NCBI GenBank assembly: GCA_013397845.1
Contig: VZTG01009295.1
Span: 1-64,000 of the forward strand
Direction: 5' to 3'
Length of the DNA: 64,000 nt
From: Melanocharis versteri
Lineage: Eukaryota; Chordata; Aves; Passeriformes; Melanocharitidae
The notes under the pieces were generated by a model. It did no database searches and was not told the origin of the DNA. It was given only the letters and a program-made list of their open reading frames with translations. Both the position numbers and the translations under genes were made by a program. This document shows, piece after piece, positions 11,426 through 25,518 of the stretch. Positions within the stretch are counted from its first letter, which is position 1. Each line of letters opens with the position of its first letter.

Positions 11426-12310
11426 TTAAACATTGACTTGAGATGAGGACAAAATTGTATTTTGGTTATCAGTTCACAGGTGGGCTTGGTCCATATGAAA
11501 AAAAGACTGAAGTAAGACTCTGGTTCAACTATTGTTTTATGTATTTCTACAGTGGGGCCAAGTTTTATCCTTCGTCCCCGCACACCCCATGCCAGCCCCT
11601 GTCTTTTCTATGTCTTAGACTAATGAGGGCATGTTGTCCTCAATTCTCATGGCCATGGTTCCTTCCTAACTTATTGCTACAGATGCCAAGGGATCTTCTC
11701 TCTTATCTCACTCGTGCTATTCCTCTCTCTCCTCCCCTGCTGAGGGATTAGTCCACCAGCCCTGTGAAAGTGTCCTTACAGCATTACTCTGTCACTAATC
11801 CAGCCAGCACAGGTCACCAGGGCTGTGCAAGATTTAGAAGCCACATCTTAATTCCCGAGGAGTCCTGGGCATGCATTCAGGTTGCCTCCACATGTTGGCA
11901 GCCAGGGATGTTGACACATCTTCACAGCTATTGCTCTCCCTGTCAGCTAGAGTCGAGCCAGTGACACTGAATGGTGCCACCAAGAGCACGTGGACATGGA
12001 GGAGATACAGCAGGAATGCTGAAAGATCCCCTTTCAGCGGGATCAGCAAGCCAGCCAGAGATTCAGGGGAGCGTACGGATTACAGATGGCACAGCAATCT
12101 CACAACTGGCCAAATTTGGAGCCTAAGCAATACTTATATGGAGATGAGCACACATTAAAGGCTGCCAGTGTGACAGCAGAGAGGGCCAATATTTCAGCTT
12201 GCCCAGGAATGGGCACGCTGCCCTCACAGAGCCACCTGCTGAGATCATTCATGCCAGAAATGCAAGTAATCCTGGTAAGGCAGGTGCCTGGGGGAATCAA
12301 CTCCTCAGTG

Positions 12311-12367
12311 AAAACCAAAAAAAAATGAAACAAAAAGCCAAAACCAAACCAAAAAAAGAGCAAAACC
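12311..12367 (+). repeat. A-rich low-complexity patch
   Basis: This interval consists of runs of A broken by single C or G residues (AACCAAAA-type units), giving a spurious lysine-rich or proline-poor open frame on one strand and a phenylalanine-rich one on the other. It is probably the decayed A-rich tail of a retroposon or simple replication slippage. Confidence 0.75.
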
Positions 12368-15300
12368 CTGAGCCCCAGGCCACCTTCATACACCTGGCAA
12401 GAGCCCCTATGCAGTCAGCCTGCAGACTGTAAACTCCAGAGGCTGGAAAGCGAAAGATGAGAGCTGCACCTCATGCTCCTGCTTCTTCACTCAGTTATGA
12501 AAACAGACTTTTCTTCTTCCACAGAGACAAAGTTGCATATCTTTGAGTTATCTCTTGTTCTTCTCATTTTCTATGGGTTTTGTTAAACATTTTTAGAAGT
12601 CTTTCCTTTTTTTTTCCCTGCTGGGGCCAATAGGGATGTGGCTTGCAGATTAGTACAACTGTTAGCTTGCTTTAATAGGGCTTTTCTTATCCCATTTAAG
12701 TAGAATAAAGAAGCTTCATTTGTTAGCTTAAAAAAAATCAAGACTTTAATTCTTGATCATTGCTCCCAAGTGGACCCAGTTGGAATTCTCTCATCATCAC
12801 TGATCAAGTCTGGACTTTTTTTTGTTTGCTATTCAATTTCATCTGCTTTCATCATTTCAAAGCACTAACAGGCTTTCAGCCCTGCTGAAACATAGGACGG
12901 GGCTTTAAGTACATTGCAGTGAAATCCCTGTAGCAATGGAAAACTGGTGCATAGCATTTAGCAATGTACTATCCCTACCATAAAACCTGCTTTTACATTA
13001 TATAAAAATTAACCTGCTGAATAGTTTAATCATAAAAATAAATACTCCATTTGGCTCCTCACATTATTTATTTGCTGTAGAGAGACTGTCTGTCAATTCC
13101 TCTGATTTCAGACTTGAGAAAAATTGTATCTCAGAGCAGCATAAAAATCTTTCTGGTTACTAAGCTGCAGTAGACCACCATCTGGATCCATTGCTAAAAT
13201 AATATCCATGGAATGTTTCTCATGTCATTGATAAACTTACTCTGATGTTTTATAAATGTTGGGGATTTTTTCTTAAGAGATCCCAAGATGAGTTTGCAAG
13301 GAAGATCAGCACAGAGACCAAGTCTGCAAAACAGTATTCCAGTTAGGATATAGTCCATCCAGGCCCCTTCTCTGGTTTCTTGTACCTATCATTTCCTAAG
13401 TGAGGAGATGTCAGAGCAGTTTTTGAGTAAAATTTTCCTTAGATCTCCTCTGTGAGTTCTCCTTGAGGATGAATGTTGCCAAAGCTGTTAGCCCTTGCTC
13501 ATGGAGAAAGCTATTTGATAAACTGATTGAGTGTAAGCCACTGCTGGACCATTCCTGATAAGACCAATGCAAAGCCTATCTACCTGTTATCATTTTTGTT
13601 CTTCAGAGTCCTTGTAATTTTCTGTATGGGCAAGGCCCAGTTTCCAGAGAGGGTCTGAGTAAGGCAGAAGTGCTCTGTCTGCTCAGCCTCCGGTGCTTTT
13701 CAGCTTAGTTTCTGTGCCGAGGGTACTCATCTGTGTTTTTAGGTTTCTCCCAGGTGTTTCAAGACTTACATGCCTGAAGGAAGTCATCAGTATCAATTCT
13801 GGGGGCATTAAAGATGTTTACCTGGCAGAAACAATACAAAACACACGTTCCCTCAACCACAGCTGGCAGAGAGAAGGAGACTCTGCTGAAGACTTGCGGG
13901 CAGGAGAGAACCCAGCAGAGAGCCCTTCGCCCAAGAGAACACAGGCACTCTGCTCCTTCTAGTGAGCACACAGCTCCACCTCGGCCCATACCACCCAAAT
14001 GCCCCAGAGTTTCAGTGCTCGAGGTCTGCAGTTAGGTCGTGGTTTCTCCTTGGAGGGCTGGACTGTGGGAAGAGAGCTCCCTGCACCTTGCCGGAGCATG
14101 GGAACAGCTGCAATTCCAAACATATAAATACTTTTTTACCCCAAGCAGTTTCCAATTAATGTGCAGATGTAAACCACATAGATGGTCTGTGGGAGAGAAT
14201 CCTTGCTTGGCAAAAGATGGATTATTGCTTTTATGAAATGCCATAAGAGCTCCAGGAGCAGAGGACTTTGTTTTTTAAGATCCCAGCTCCCATTCAGGGT
14301 GCTCAGATGTGTACTGAAGGACTAATGCTTTTGGAATGTAAGCCAGTCATTTTATGGATCTGGGATGCAGAGGATAGTTAAGAAAATACAACTTCTGTAA
14401 AAATGACACCATTTTGTATACAAGAGAGGAAGAAGTAAATTGGACTAGGGGAAGCCTGTCAGAGCTTAGTTGTCATTGGCAGAAGAGAACCTGGAGACAT
14501 CAGTGGGCATCTATCAAAATAGCGGGAAAATGAGGAAAGCCCGGAGAAGTGAATCTTCTCCCCACTCTTATCTGGAATCAGCATCCAAAATAGGTGGCAT
14601 TTTCTTGCAAATTCATCCTCAAATCATCACAGCTTTGTCCAGAACACCTAATTTTTCACTCCTAAATTCCACAATGAAGATGATGTCACAGTGGGACACT
14701 TTCACCTCAAAAAATGTTAAGTCATGTGGTTTACCAATATGAATCTTCTGCCATCCTCTATACAGCTGAAAGTGCTACACACCTGTGAATATTAAAATTT
14801 TTTGCTTGAAAGGACAAGAGGAGGTGAGGATTCTCATTTTTGGCTTTAGACTTAAACACTTTAGCTTTGATTTTTTCCCCTCAAATTTCCCTTTATGTGA
14901 AACAAAACCAAATTTAATCTTTGCTTGTCCGTTCTGATTTTTCAGATAATTGCCTCCACATAATTACTTTGCATATAATTAATTTGTAAACAATAATTTG
15001 TAGGCCTTTAGAGCTCCTCAGATGATAAAGTGGTAGAAAAATACAGGACATGATAATCTTTTCTATCTTCTTTTTGCTAGCATCACTATAACTCATTCTG
15101 TTCCTCTACATTTTTCCACAAATACTGCCAAAGAAGGAATGATATTGCCAAGGAATCACACTGCCAGAGAGTATTTTTAAAGTCAAGAGGCAGATTTTCT
15201 TCTGAGTTCTTTTTTTTTTTTTTTGTTAGGTAAATGCATTGTCATTCTAGTTTCCAAACATGACTAGTATAGCTAAATGCTTTCATCCACTGACATTTGA

Positions 15301-18300
15301 GCTGATTAGGTCAGGATGAAATTAAAGGGCCTTTGCCATAATGTATGTGGAACACATTGTACATGGAGCCCTCAAAGCAGCTTCCACCTGGCATCATCAT
15401 GTCCCAGATGGATTATTTTGGGTTATTGTAACAGGTTGGTTATTAGGTGGGTTATTAATATAACAGGTTCCCCATAAGCGTATCCTGAGGATTGAATGGT
15501 TAATCCATGGGGACTGAATGGTTAATTCATTACAATTTTGCCTTCATGTATGGAACGTGCAAATAGTGCATTAACAAATATGTCAAAAAGCAAAATTATA
15601 AGCTTTGTTTGGAACTGAACATATGGGCTTTGAAAAGTTGTGATTTTTTTGTGGGGATAAAACTCTATGCTGAATTTTGTTGTTAATAACTGCAGCTTAG
15701 ATTTTTTTTCTGCAGATGGATCCATTCTCAATAGAGGGCAGTAGAGGATGAAAATGTAACTCTTGGCCTATTCACTTTGTTGTGTTCAGATCAATTCTCT
15801 AATATTCTTTTAACTGGCTTTAAAATGGACCCTTTCATCTTGAAAAAGAAGGGAGCAAGAGTGTTGGCCATCTGGGAGACACTCTGCCAACACCCAGATG
15901 TTCGCATCCTTCTGTACCATTTACTCAATCAATGCAACATCAAGTTGTGCTGGGTGGGTGGGAGAGTGGAAGCCTGGGAAGAAGGGAATGGGGGCTTTCC
16001 TTGAAGGGAAAAGTCACTAGCCCTGTGCCTTCATAAGGGAAAAATCCTGTCATTGCTCTATATCTGCAGTCTATTAGCTCATAGTAACCCTGGGAAACAA
16101 CGCCGAATTCTGTCACTGAAAACATGGAAAGGTAGAAACTTCCCGTGAACGTGTCAGTATAATTATTCTGGCAGAAACAGTAGCAGACTTAGCTACCCAG
16201 AGGTTTTCCTTACAGCTGGTGAACTGCGCTGGCTTCAGCCCCAGCCGTGCAAGCCAGGTACCCCAGCTGGGTGCTGGGAGGAGATGGCACTGCCCCTCGC
16301 AAGCCTTCGGCCTTGACAGAGTGACTGCTGCGCTCAGGGCAGGGAGAGCAAGCGTTGAGATGGGGCTGGGAGAGGAAGACAAAGCCTGGCTGAAGGAAGA
16401 GCTGGGACATCGGGGAGCTGGGGCACAGCCAAGGTGGGAAAGGCCGTGGTGGGGCCAATGTAGGGAAAGTTCTGAGCAGCCCCTTGGATGTGCTGAAGTC
16501 TAGACTAAATACCCTAATGGAGACTCTGCCTTTTGCTTGAATCCACAAGCACCTCTGTGGGGTGTCCTTGGCAGAAGTTAGGCTGTCTTGGATACATGGC
16601 TAGGACTATACATATGCTTGGTTGATTTATGATGTATATCACAATAGCCTAATTCAGTTCCAAGGGTTAAAAATAGCACAGTCCTTTCCATAACATTCCC
16701 CGTGCAAAGGAATGAATCTACCTTTTTGCACGTGCCAATCATAGACATGTTTGCCATCCCAATGCCGTCTTCTCCATTTCCCAGCTTGTCCCCTCATAGC
16801 CATTCCCTGCCTTGCAGGGCCCTTCCCATCACTGCTGTCTCAGATCTGCTGCTTGCCTTAGTTCTGACACGTGCAGATCCAGTTCTGACAGCCACGTTAT
16901 CCTCTCTGTACTATCACCATGTCATTCCTGATCTGTCATCCCTGACCATCCACCTCTGCTAGATTCCCATCATTCACACTTAGCCTTCCCAGGCCTTTTT
17001 ACTCAGCAAAGGTAATTTAAGCTTGTCAGAGACCAGGTAAATTATTACACGTTGTAACTCTCTGACTACTCTTCTTGTTGCAGTGCAGAACAGCAGACAG
17101 TGCCTGAGGTAGCCCATGGTGAGACCTCAGTAAAGGCTGTGTATTCAGGTTTATCTTTCTCAGTATTTACTGAGAAATGCAGCAAGTCTACTCCAGCTGA
17201 CAACGAAAAGCAAGAGAAGGACAGGAAAGAAGAGTCTGTTGTGAAGTTGGATGGGAGAGTTCAAAGAATTTGAGGTTTTGAGGGAAAGATCTTTTTGGTT
17301 CAGAGCATGCTACAAAGAAGTCACAAATGTTGGATCAGAACTCAGTTTAGAGGCAGACTGTGAAAGGCCCTTGGAAGATACATAAGAAGGAGAAGGAACA
17401 AGTTGCCTCAAAAGGATGAGGAAGAGGATGCCCGTATAGAAGATTTTCCAGTGGAATCTGACAGCAACATAATGTGGGGTAGAGAGCAAGTCCTAATCCT
17501 TCAAATCTCTCACAGCAGTAACCAGAGCTGGGCATCTTTCCATAAGAGGCAAACAAGCACATTAACAGAAAGGCAAAGCCACCACTCAGTGAATAATTTT
17601 TGGACAGGTCTTTGCCTGCATCAGCCAGAATTCTACTGGTGCTCCTTTTCCATTATATCCTGTGTACCAAGCTTAAATGGGCTGCACTTAGAAAAAAGAA
17701 AAATGACAGTCTTTTCCTAAAGAGCTCCCTTTTCTGTAAATGCCAATATGAAGATGGCCAGAAGGTCCACTAGGGAGAGAAGCAAGACACTGCTCTCATC
17801 CCACTCCCTGGTGGCTGAGCTCCTCTGCCTGATAGCTACCCTGCTGCAGCAGATCTGTTCAAAGCTGAAGAGGTCCCACTGGTGATGCTGGTACACTCGG
17901 GTCCCAGCGATGAGAGCCGCCTGCTGCGGATGCATCAGTGCAGCCGGCTCAATAGCACATTTTCCCGGGAGGTGCTAAGGCTGGTTGGGACAGTAAATAA
18001 TTAGCTTTTCTGCCTTTGGCTACAGAAATTATTATGAATTTTTAAGCAATGAGAGTGATTGAAGAAATTTCTGTTTGCTTTCTTTTAGTTGTGTTGCAAA
18101 GTTTAGCTTCAAGAAGGAAAATACCCTCAGAGGAGGTTGACAGACAGGTGGGAAAATACAAAGATGCTAAGAGATCAGAAGAAATTCAGTGAGCGTTAAA
18201 AGCTGGGGGAGAAGGTCCTGATAAAGGGGGATGACTTTCATAACAAAGGATTTATCTTTCTTATTCAGTCCTTCCTTTATCTGATAACAGGCTATTCCCT

Positions 18301-18771
18301 GAGAAAGTTGGCTCCTGGGAAGTTAGTTTCAAGCAGAAGTTGAACATGAAAGTTCATTTTTTGGCAGAAGTTACTTTCTCTTTAATTTATTTATTTTTGT
18401 AAATTTATCCTAGGTTGTTTTTTTTTTTTAATTAACAGAATGCTGAGAGATACTGTAGAGAGAAGTTGTCTCTATTAGGACACATAGGATTTAATCTCAG
18501 AAGTATACTACCTCCCCCGTGGCCTGCTTGAGGCTGCCTGCTTATGCCTCCTCTGTTGATGGCAGTTCTGCCTCCAGGACTCCTGTCCTCTCTGGCAGAC
18601 TGGCAGTCAGGGGTCCCTTGATGCCACATTTTGCAGTCTTGGCTCTTGATCAACCTACTTGGCACAGCAATGAACCTGGAGGTACTTCATGTTTTGCACA
18701 CAATGCCTCACGCTTGTTAACTTTATGTCTTGCCTTGTCAAGTGAAATCAATATTGATAATAATAAATCCA

Positions 18772-19150
18772 TTAGCAATTAATTATTAATGAGTTATCAT
18801 TCCCTGAAAAATACTTCTGAGGTAAAAAACACAGTAAGACATTTTCTAAAGGTTGGCTGTTTACGTCCTCTGTTGCATAAATGTTTTCTAATGGTTTTAA
18901 AACCCTTAGAGAAACATTCAGTTTTTTCAGCTGTTCCTCCACTTTGCCCTTGACCCACCCACTGGCTGAGTCAGAGGGCGCCTTTCCCCGGATGATTTTA
19001 ATCCCGCTGTAATACAGGCACAGCAAACACCACACTCCTGCTGTTGCTGCAAACAGGGCTGCAAATCCGACCACACAATGGTGGATACCGTAACGTGAGA
19101 CAAATGTGCGTTGAGAACTTCCTCAGGGTGGCAGTGAGGGCCCAGAACAA
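18772..19150 (-). other. Low-stop segment with a membrane-helix-like frame
   Basis: On the minus strand a frame read from a GTG at 19074 encodes a hydrophobic stretch (FAALFAATAGVWCLLCLYY) and then a polar, lysine-rich segment. It ends at a stop near 18772. The same DNA is also open in a second minus-strand frame (19204-18998) and in a plus-strand frame (19044-19292). That points to local composition (fewer stops, a few retained CpGs) more than to coding. In-frame upstream sequence is closed by a TGA, so a real exon would need a splice acceptor, and the AG sites present have weak pyrimidine tracts. I do not recognise the product. It could be a small exon, a decayed gene or chance. Confidence 0.1.
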
Positions 19151-19559
19151 TTTGCCTGAGGTGCGATACCTAAAACGTGCAACTGTATTATCCCACCATG
19201 GCACCGTGAACCGTTTTTCCTACCGGAAAGACTGGATTGGTTGTGATTGCAGATTGGGGATTTCTTTCAAACCAGTGGGAGAAGCTGAATGAGGCTCCTC
19301 CAAGTCCTTCAAGCAGGAGACCAAAGCATATTTTACATCTCATGGAGGAAAGTTAAGAGGATGAACAAAGAGGAAAGAACCGGAGGTTCTGCTAAACCGA
19401 ATAGCTGTATGGCTTTAAAAACTCTTCCCAAAAGAGCTGACACAGGGAAGACTGAATTTCTTACTGCTGAAATGACACCAGGGTGACTGGAGTTACCAGT
19501 TAGAAAAAGCAACTACACGTTTACCCAGCCCAAATCTTTTCCCTTCAAAGTCCTTCTTC

Positions 19560-20005
19560 ATAAATTTTTAAGGCTGTAAGTCTTGGAAAGAATCTCCTGC
19601 AATCATTTTGTCCCATACCTTCCCATAAGTCAGAATAAAGTTTAGCCACCTCCTCCTCCCTGTAAGGTGTTGGTCTAACCTGTTCTCAAATCTGCAAACG
19701 AAAAGGCTCAATATCCAGACAAAACCTAGTTCCCAAAGCATAGCTTAACTCTTTTTTTTTTGCTGCAAATGACATTGATTTATTTTTATCCTTCTCACAG
19801 TGGCCATGGAGAACAAATGATGGCTGCCCTCTCTAAAGCAATTGTTTACATATTGGAAAACTCATACATTTTCCCCCATAGTCTTTTTCCTCTAGACTAA
19901 ACAAACTCAGTTTCTTTAACATTTCCTCATCACTCATGTTTCATAAAGCTTTTATCATTCCTGATGCTTTCTTCTGGACAGTCTCCAATTCATCTACATC
20001 CTCAG
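19560..20005 (-). mobile_element. Ancient CR1-like LINE fragment, antisense
   Basis: The + strand carries, in order, words that match the reverse complement of old amniote CR1 families: GGTCTAACCTGTTCTCAAA near 19673, CTCTAGACTAAACAAACTC near 19891, a stretch with TTTCTTTAACATTTCCTCATC near 19912, and TCTGGACAGTCTCCAATTC near 19973. Spacing follows the family but identity is low and indels are frequent, so the insertion is much older than the copies with the clean ATTCTGTG tail. It has no coding capacity. The boundaries are approximate. Confidence 0.78.
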
Positions 20006-20151
20006 CTCTGCTGGGCCCTGCTTGGCCATGGCTGACAATCTGTCGCTAAGAAAAATGCCACACTTCTGAGCGAGACGTCAGAGATCTATTTCCAGAATTA
20101 GCATTTTTCCATGGTAGATGTAAGCATTTTCGTTTCTGTTAGTACTGATAA

Positions 20152-20175
20152 ATATATATATATACATATATATAA
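20152..20175. repeat. TA-rich dinucleotide repeat
   Basis: This is a run of alternating T and A broken by a single C (ATATATATATATACATATATATA). It can form a cruciform and is probably length-variable. Confidence 0.85.
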
Positions 20176-22610
20176 TAAAACAAACAAAACAACACTAAGT
20201 CTCACATTCTTGAAGGTGATTTGTCGGTTTTGCACTTCAGTGATTATTGTCTTTATAAAACACTTACATGTGTTCCATGGCACTTTCCCCATCTAGCAGC
20301 ATGGCTACTGAGGCAGTCAGAGGCCTTGCAGTCAGCAACCCTTGTAGAAGAGCCTCTTTTCAAGGCAATGTAATTAAAGTCAGCATTCAAAGCACTTCAA
20401 ATAATCAAAAGACCTACCAGCCCCCTAACAGAGGCAAAATCAAAGAGCCTGGCATGGAAAGAAACCCAGCAACCCTGAAGGCATGAGCAACCAACCTAAA
20501 GAGATTGCATGCCAGCAGAGGGAAATAGGGGAGGAACTAATGGCATCAACAGTTGAAAAACAAACAAATTCAGGAGACTTCAAAAAGGGAGTAACTGGGC
20601 TACCAAATTACATGTTTTGTAAGTATTTGGGATAAGGAGGAACATGTGTGGTTAAGGTGTCCTGGCTTGGTTTAATCCTGACCATGGAAAGCATTGGGTG
20701 TTTCCTCCTTGGTATCAGTCATGGCTACCAGCAAACACGTGTGTAGTTTTCAGTGGTCCCACACTCACAGTCAAATCAGAAACACGCTATTGTCTTCTTG
20801 CTGAGCTCAGAAAAGGGGTCGTGCAGTCAAAAGCCCATCAGTTTTATAGATCGGTATCAGCTACAAACCTCGTCAAGTCAATATCCTAAAGATGTTGTAG
20901 CTGCTGTCATGAAGCTTGCAACTTCTGCTGGCAGGTTGTTTACCCAAGAGGAGCACACAACTCAAGAGCAGTCTCATTTCCAGAGATTTGTTTTTCTTCT
21001 GTGGGGTGACTGAGGCACAAAATTCTCAGGAAAATAGAGAGTAGGCAACTCATATCTGATTTGCACTCTTTATTGAAAACACCTTGACTCCTTCTTCCAG
21101 GAAAATTCATGGATCCCTCCACATAAATTCAGAGATCTGCTCACTAAGCTAAGCAACAGCTTTATATGTTGGCTCCTTCTGTATTTCTAATAACTTTAGG
21201 AGTGAAAAACAAATTCCATGTTGTCTACATCATGAAGTTCTTTTAAATGGTAGAACTGGGACCAACTCATCCTAAGGGTGAAACCAACAAGAGAGAATTT
21301 GGTGCAATTAATTTAGCAAGCTTTCAGCCTGATGATGCTTATTTAACCAAAGTGGATGAAAGCAAAATTTCCCCACGGCCCCTTCTAAACACCTCAACTG
21401 AGAAAATAAGCATAAGTGTGGTAAAGAGCATGTTGATACCCCAAGGGACCAGAGAAAGTGCAACAACAGAGTGCCTTATACAGAAGGGGGAGTGTTAAGC
21501 ATGTTTAAACCAAACATTTCTTTCCCTTTCCTTTGGGATAAAACTATTTCCCATGGAAACTAAGGCTGTGCCCCTACATGTGTAGCCCGGGGAGAGATGC
21601 TTTGATGTGAAAGAGAATCCTGGTAAAGTACCGGATGCAGAAGCCAATGTGGAAATAGGAGGGACTTCCAGAAGCAGGAAAAAGCATTGTCCCAGAGGGG
21701 CTTCCATCACCCCCCCCAGGTCATCACTCAGACTGTCTGGCTAGTTTCCTCCTGACGGTCACTTTGCTGTAAGGAAAGTCTTGTCTCAGACATGGGGCAA
21801 AAGTTTCGAACTTTTCCTTTACTTTAGACAGCTAAATGAATGTGAGATTTTATGGCATAATCTAGATAAAAAAAACTAAAGGGAAAATGTCACAAATTAT
21901 AAACCAAACACTGCTTTTAAGTGTACCAAAGAAAACTTGGAGAAACCATGAGAATTTTTGAAAAGAAGAAGTGCTGCAAATTCGATTTGGTCTAGGGAAA
22001 AGGAGAGTGATTTAATTCTGTAAAATTTTAGGAATAATACAAAGAAATAAATATGAGAATTGGCATGAAAGTCTTAGAAGTGTGTACACTCATGTGCTAT
22101 TGGAGCTATATAGACTATATGAAGGGATCCTGCATGTAGTGTGCAGATGATTTGCTTTAGGTTATTTGTCTCCAAGGCAGAGTGTGGAGGGGATCTGCAC
22201 GTATACACTTGCCTGGTGTTGCAGGACTCACAGCCCAAAAGGAGCCTGTTCTAGAGATAAAAAGTTCTATGGTGATTCTCCCATGTAGCTCTGTAAAAGA
22301 GCCAAACGTTATTCTCTGCTTTCTTCGCCCATCACTGACATGAGTGCTGGTCATGGCCAAAACTCCACCAGTGAGCTTAAACAGAGAGCATTGCTAGTGC
22401 TACTGTGTGCCATAGAAGGAGCAGAAATCCTCCTGCATGCCCATGAGCAGATTATGGTCACATGTGGAATCTGTTCAGCAGCAGCAAAAGAGAGAATGAA
22501 CCATGACAACTTGTTATTGCACAATAAGTCCCTTTTCACCCTCCAAGTTTTTGTCATTGTCAAGGTTCTTGTGGGTGCTGGTTCTGAAACAGCTGATAGG
22601 AAACTGAAGT

Positions 22611-22670
22611 ATCATTTGATCACCTTATCTAGGCACATATCATTTGATCAGAAGACCTTATCTAGGCACA
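22611..22670 (+). repeat. Local duplication, 27 and 32 bp units
   Basis: ATCATTTGATCA is followed by CCTTATCTAGGCACA at 22611-22637, and the same pair recurs at 22639-22670 with a 5-base insertion (GAAGA) between the halves. Each copy has the palindrome TGATCA and a TTATCTA (GATA-type) site. It looks like a recent slippage duplication; whether the paired GATA-like sites do anything is unknown. Confidence 0.85.
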
Positions 22671-25518
22671 CGGGCCACATCTAAGCAAATAAAATGGTCC
22701 TATGATAGCAGTGTCCAAGGTTTGTTCCTGTAAGTATTTCAGCACGAGGCTCACAGGCAATAAACTATGTCATCATTTCTTTGTATGCCCTGGCTTGCAG
22801 TGACGCATCCAGTGTGATTTCTGTGACAAAGACTTTGTCAGTGCTCCTTCCCAGAGTAAAATCCGGCACCGTGTTTCACATTCAGAACAATGTGTTTGTT
22901 TTAAGTACTTAACTGAATTCGTTGAATTATTTCTTTAGTGACTAGAGAGGACTTCATAGTGGTGACCTTTGAGGCTAACAAATTAGGTGCATTTATTACT
23001 AAGTTTGCACTTGGTGCCTACCTCACATTAATTAAGTACACTAGCTATCTTCAACATCATTGACGTTGACTGTCTGCTAAATAGGTTACTGCTTTACCCC
23101 ATGTTCTTAAAGATAAATAGAATATTGGCGTATGGATCTCTAAGCAACATCTCTGCCTGAAGATACAGGGAGCTGGAAGAGGTCAGAGTTCCTGAAAACT
23201 GAGCCACAGGATCAACATCACAACTAAATCTTTGTGGTCACATCTAGGTCTGATGTCCTGTTGACCACTCAGAGTCCTTTGAAATAAGACCCAGAGCCAG
23301 AAGAAACTCCAAGCCCTCCTGTGCAAGGACTGGTTTCCTCTCTCTCTTTAGTGGGAGTAAGAGTGCTTTACTCTTACATAGGGAGCCCTGAGGTGTATTT
23401 AATTAATGCTCATTATGAACTCTGAGAGGAGGTTGAGACATAAACATTATTATAGCTTCAAAGCCTGTGGGGATCACTCAGGTTTTACTCAGCTCTCTTA
23501 AGCTGGCAGAGTTCTTACTGACCTCCGGACAATCCAAATATATGGAACAAAGTGTTCAGCATTTGGTCCATAATGTACCTGTCTCTCTCCTGGGCTGGAC
23601 TTGGCTCTAATCCATCCTACATTCTCTGAGTCTCGTCTATTCATTGACTAAAGCACCGAGAGCCTTCAGAGGTGTTGCTCCACCAGCAATGGTTCTCATT
23701 CAAACGTTGCTCACTATCAAACAGTCTAACCCTATTAATAATAACTTTAAAGAGAACAGAGAAAGAGGAGACAAGGAGTAGATTCAGTTTAATAAGATTT
23801 TTCTTTCACCCAAGTTTTATGTTCCTTTCTTTTATCTTTTTATCAAGGCAACTGTATTCTGAAAAGCCTGAGGGTACAATAAACAACAGAAGGTGATGCA
23901 ATGGCTGCTCATTATTGCTTGATGGGTGAATCATCCTACTGGCTGTTATCTGCATTATTGGAATGGATCACTCGAGGGCTGCACTGAACATGGGCCACAG
24001 AATGTAACGCTGCACTAATATCATGATGTGACACGTCAGTCTCTTTATTTCTAGATGAGTTTCCTTTCAATTGCACATTGATAAAATCACAAGAAAGGGT
24101 ACCCATGGGATATATTAAAAATTTTACCTGGGCCTTATTTTTAACAAAGTTCAGTTGGTACTGACTGGCCAAATCCAAGAACCTGTGCTTACACCAGTGA
24201 GCAGCTGTTCATGCAAAAAATTCCATTGTTTCATCAGGGCATCTCAAGCAAACGACTGCTCCCTTTTCAGAATTAGTACTGGGGTTTTTTCCTACTCCAC
24301 CCTGCTGTTTTACACAAAATGCCACATACTACTTAGTTTTTATGGTATATTAGGGTATTCTTTTTATTTTTTCTGGGTTTTATGAACATTGTACTACCAG
24401 GACTAAACTGAAAATGAAATGTTTTCACAAACAATATATGAGCATTAAAAAATGCCAATACAAACATATTTTACCAAAACCAAAATTAACTTCTTTTATC
24501 TTTCTCACACATGATGCCTAGTCTACATGAAGACCTCCATAATTAAGATCCTAAAATCTGCCTTGCCTGGCAGAAGAGGCTGTTCTATGGGTTTGTACCT
24601 GAGGTGCTCTAAACAAATGACTTTTCTTGCATAAAAATACAAACTTTTGGTGTTAACTATACAATTTAGCAGCTGTGATATGCTTTTGGTTTGGGTATTT
24701 AATTATACTGACCTATTGTCTTACATCTGGAGTCCATGAAAACACTTCAGGTCCTTCAGGAAACAGGCACAGAGGCAGCAAAGAAAATTTGTGACTTTAG
24801 GAAGTGCCTCTGCCGAGCTGTCTCTAGTCAGCCTCCGCAAACCAGATCTTGTTTACTCCACAGTATTTTGTGGTATTTTTTCCCCTTTGTTTCTTGCAAG
24901 TCTTTGTGCGCCTTTTCCCAAACCAAAGCTTTCAGGGTTTGAACTAACAACTGCAGTACCGTCAGCTGTCCCCTGGGAGGGGGATGTGGTACTGCCTGGC
25001 TGTAATCAGACCACGGACTGCCTGGAGCAGAAAGAGAGGCTTACACTTCATGCTGAGCTATCTGTGAAGAATGAGAAATCAGGACAGTGTGAACTTAATG
25101 AACTTATACTATAGCTTAGAGACAAGACCCACTGCAGTGTCCAGTATTCTCATAAGAGCATCTTCCCTCTGCACCAGGGAAGAGATTTGTAACAGCAAAG
25201 GCATCTAAAAGGCTTCGTTAGTCATGTCACCAGTGAAGGAAATTAGGATGACACTCACAGTTGCCTGGCCCAAACCAGCCATGCAGAGCATGGCAGAGCA
25301 CGGCAGGGCCACAGCACCAGGGTTGTAGCAACCGCAGGCAGTCCAGCAGCCCACAGGTAAATGGCATGGCTGTCCCAGCTCGGTCAGATCTCCCCATGCA
25401 GGGGCTAGCAGCTGCAGAAAAGCCCAGGATGGGGTTAGGACTGATTTCCTGAAGTTCTGTTGGTCAGCCTTTCCCTCCCTGTGAATAACACATCCCTAAA
25501 GGAGCAGCACAAAGCCAT

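Larger units (their letters stand above)
11426..19559. other. Gene-free stretch
   Basis: I see no supported gene. Open frames here are shorter than about 115 codons, overlap one another on both strands, and give no recognisable protein. An A-rich low-complexity patch lies at 12311-12367. A segment near 18.9-19.27 kb has few stops in three frames and is discussed as a finding. The remainder is unique AT-rich sequence with poly-T runs (for example near 15210-15224). Confidence 0.4.
20006..25518. other. Gene-free stretch
   Basis: This is unique AT-rich DNA with no supported gene. It contains a short TA repeat at 20152-20175 (just inside the left end), a 27/32-bp local duplication at 22611-22670, and an enhancer-like AT-rich segment around 22900-23120. 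Open frames are short and uninformative. Confidence 0.4.

Noticed and set aside
12100..12393. Phenylalanine-rich minus-strand frame suggestive of a membrane protein
   Set aside because: It comes from the A-rich low-complexity patch at 12311-12367.
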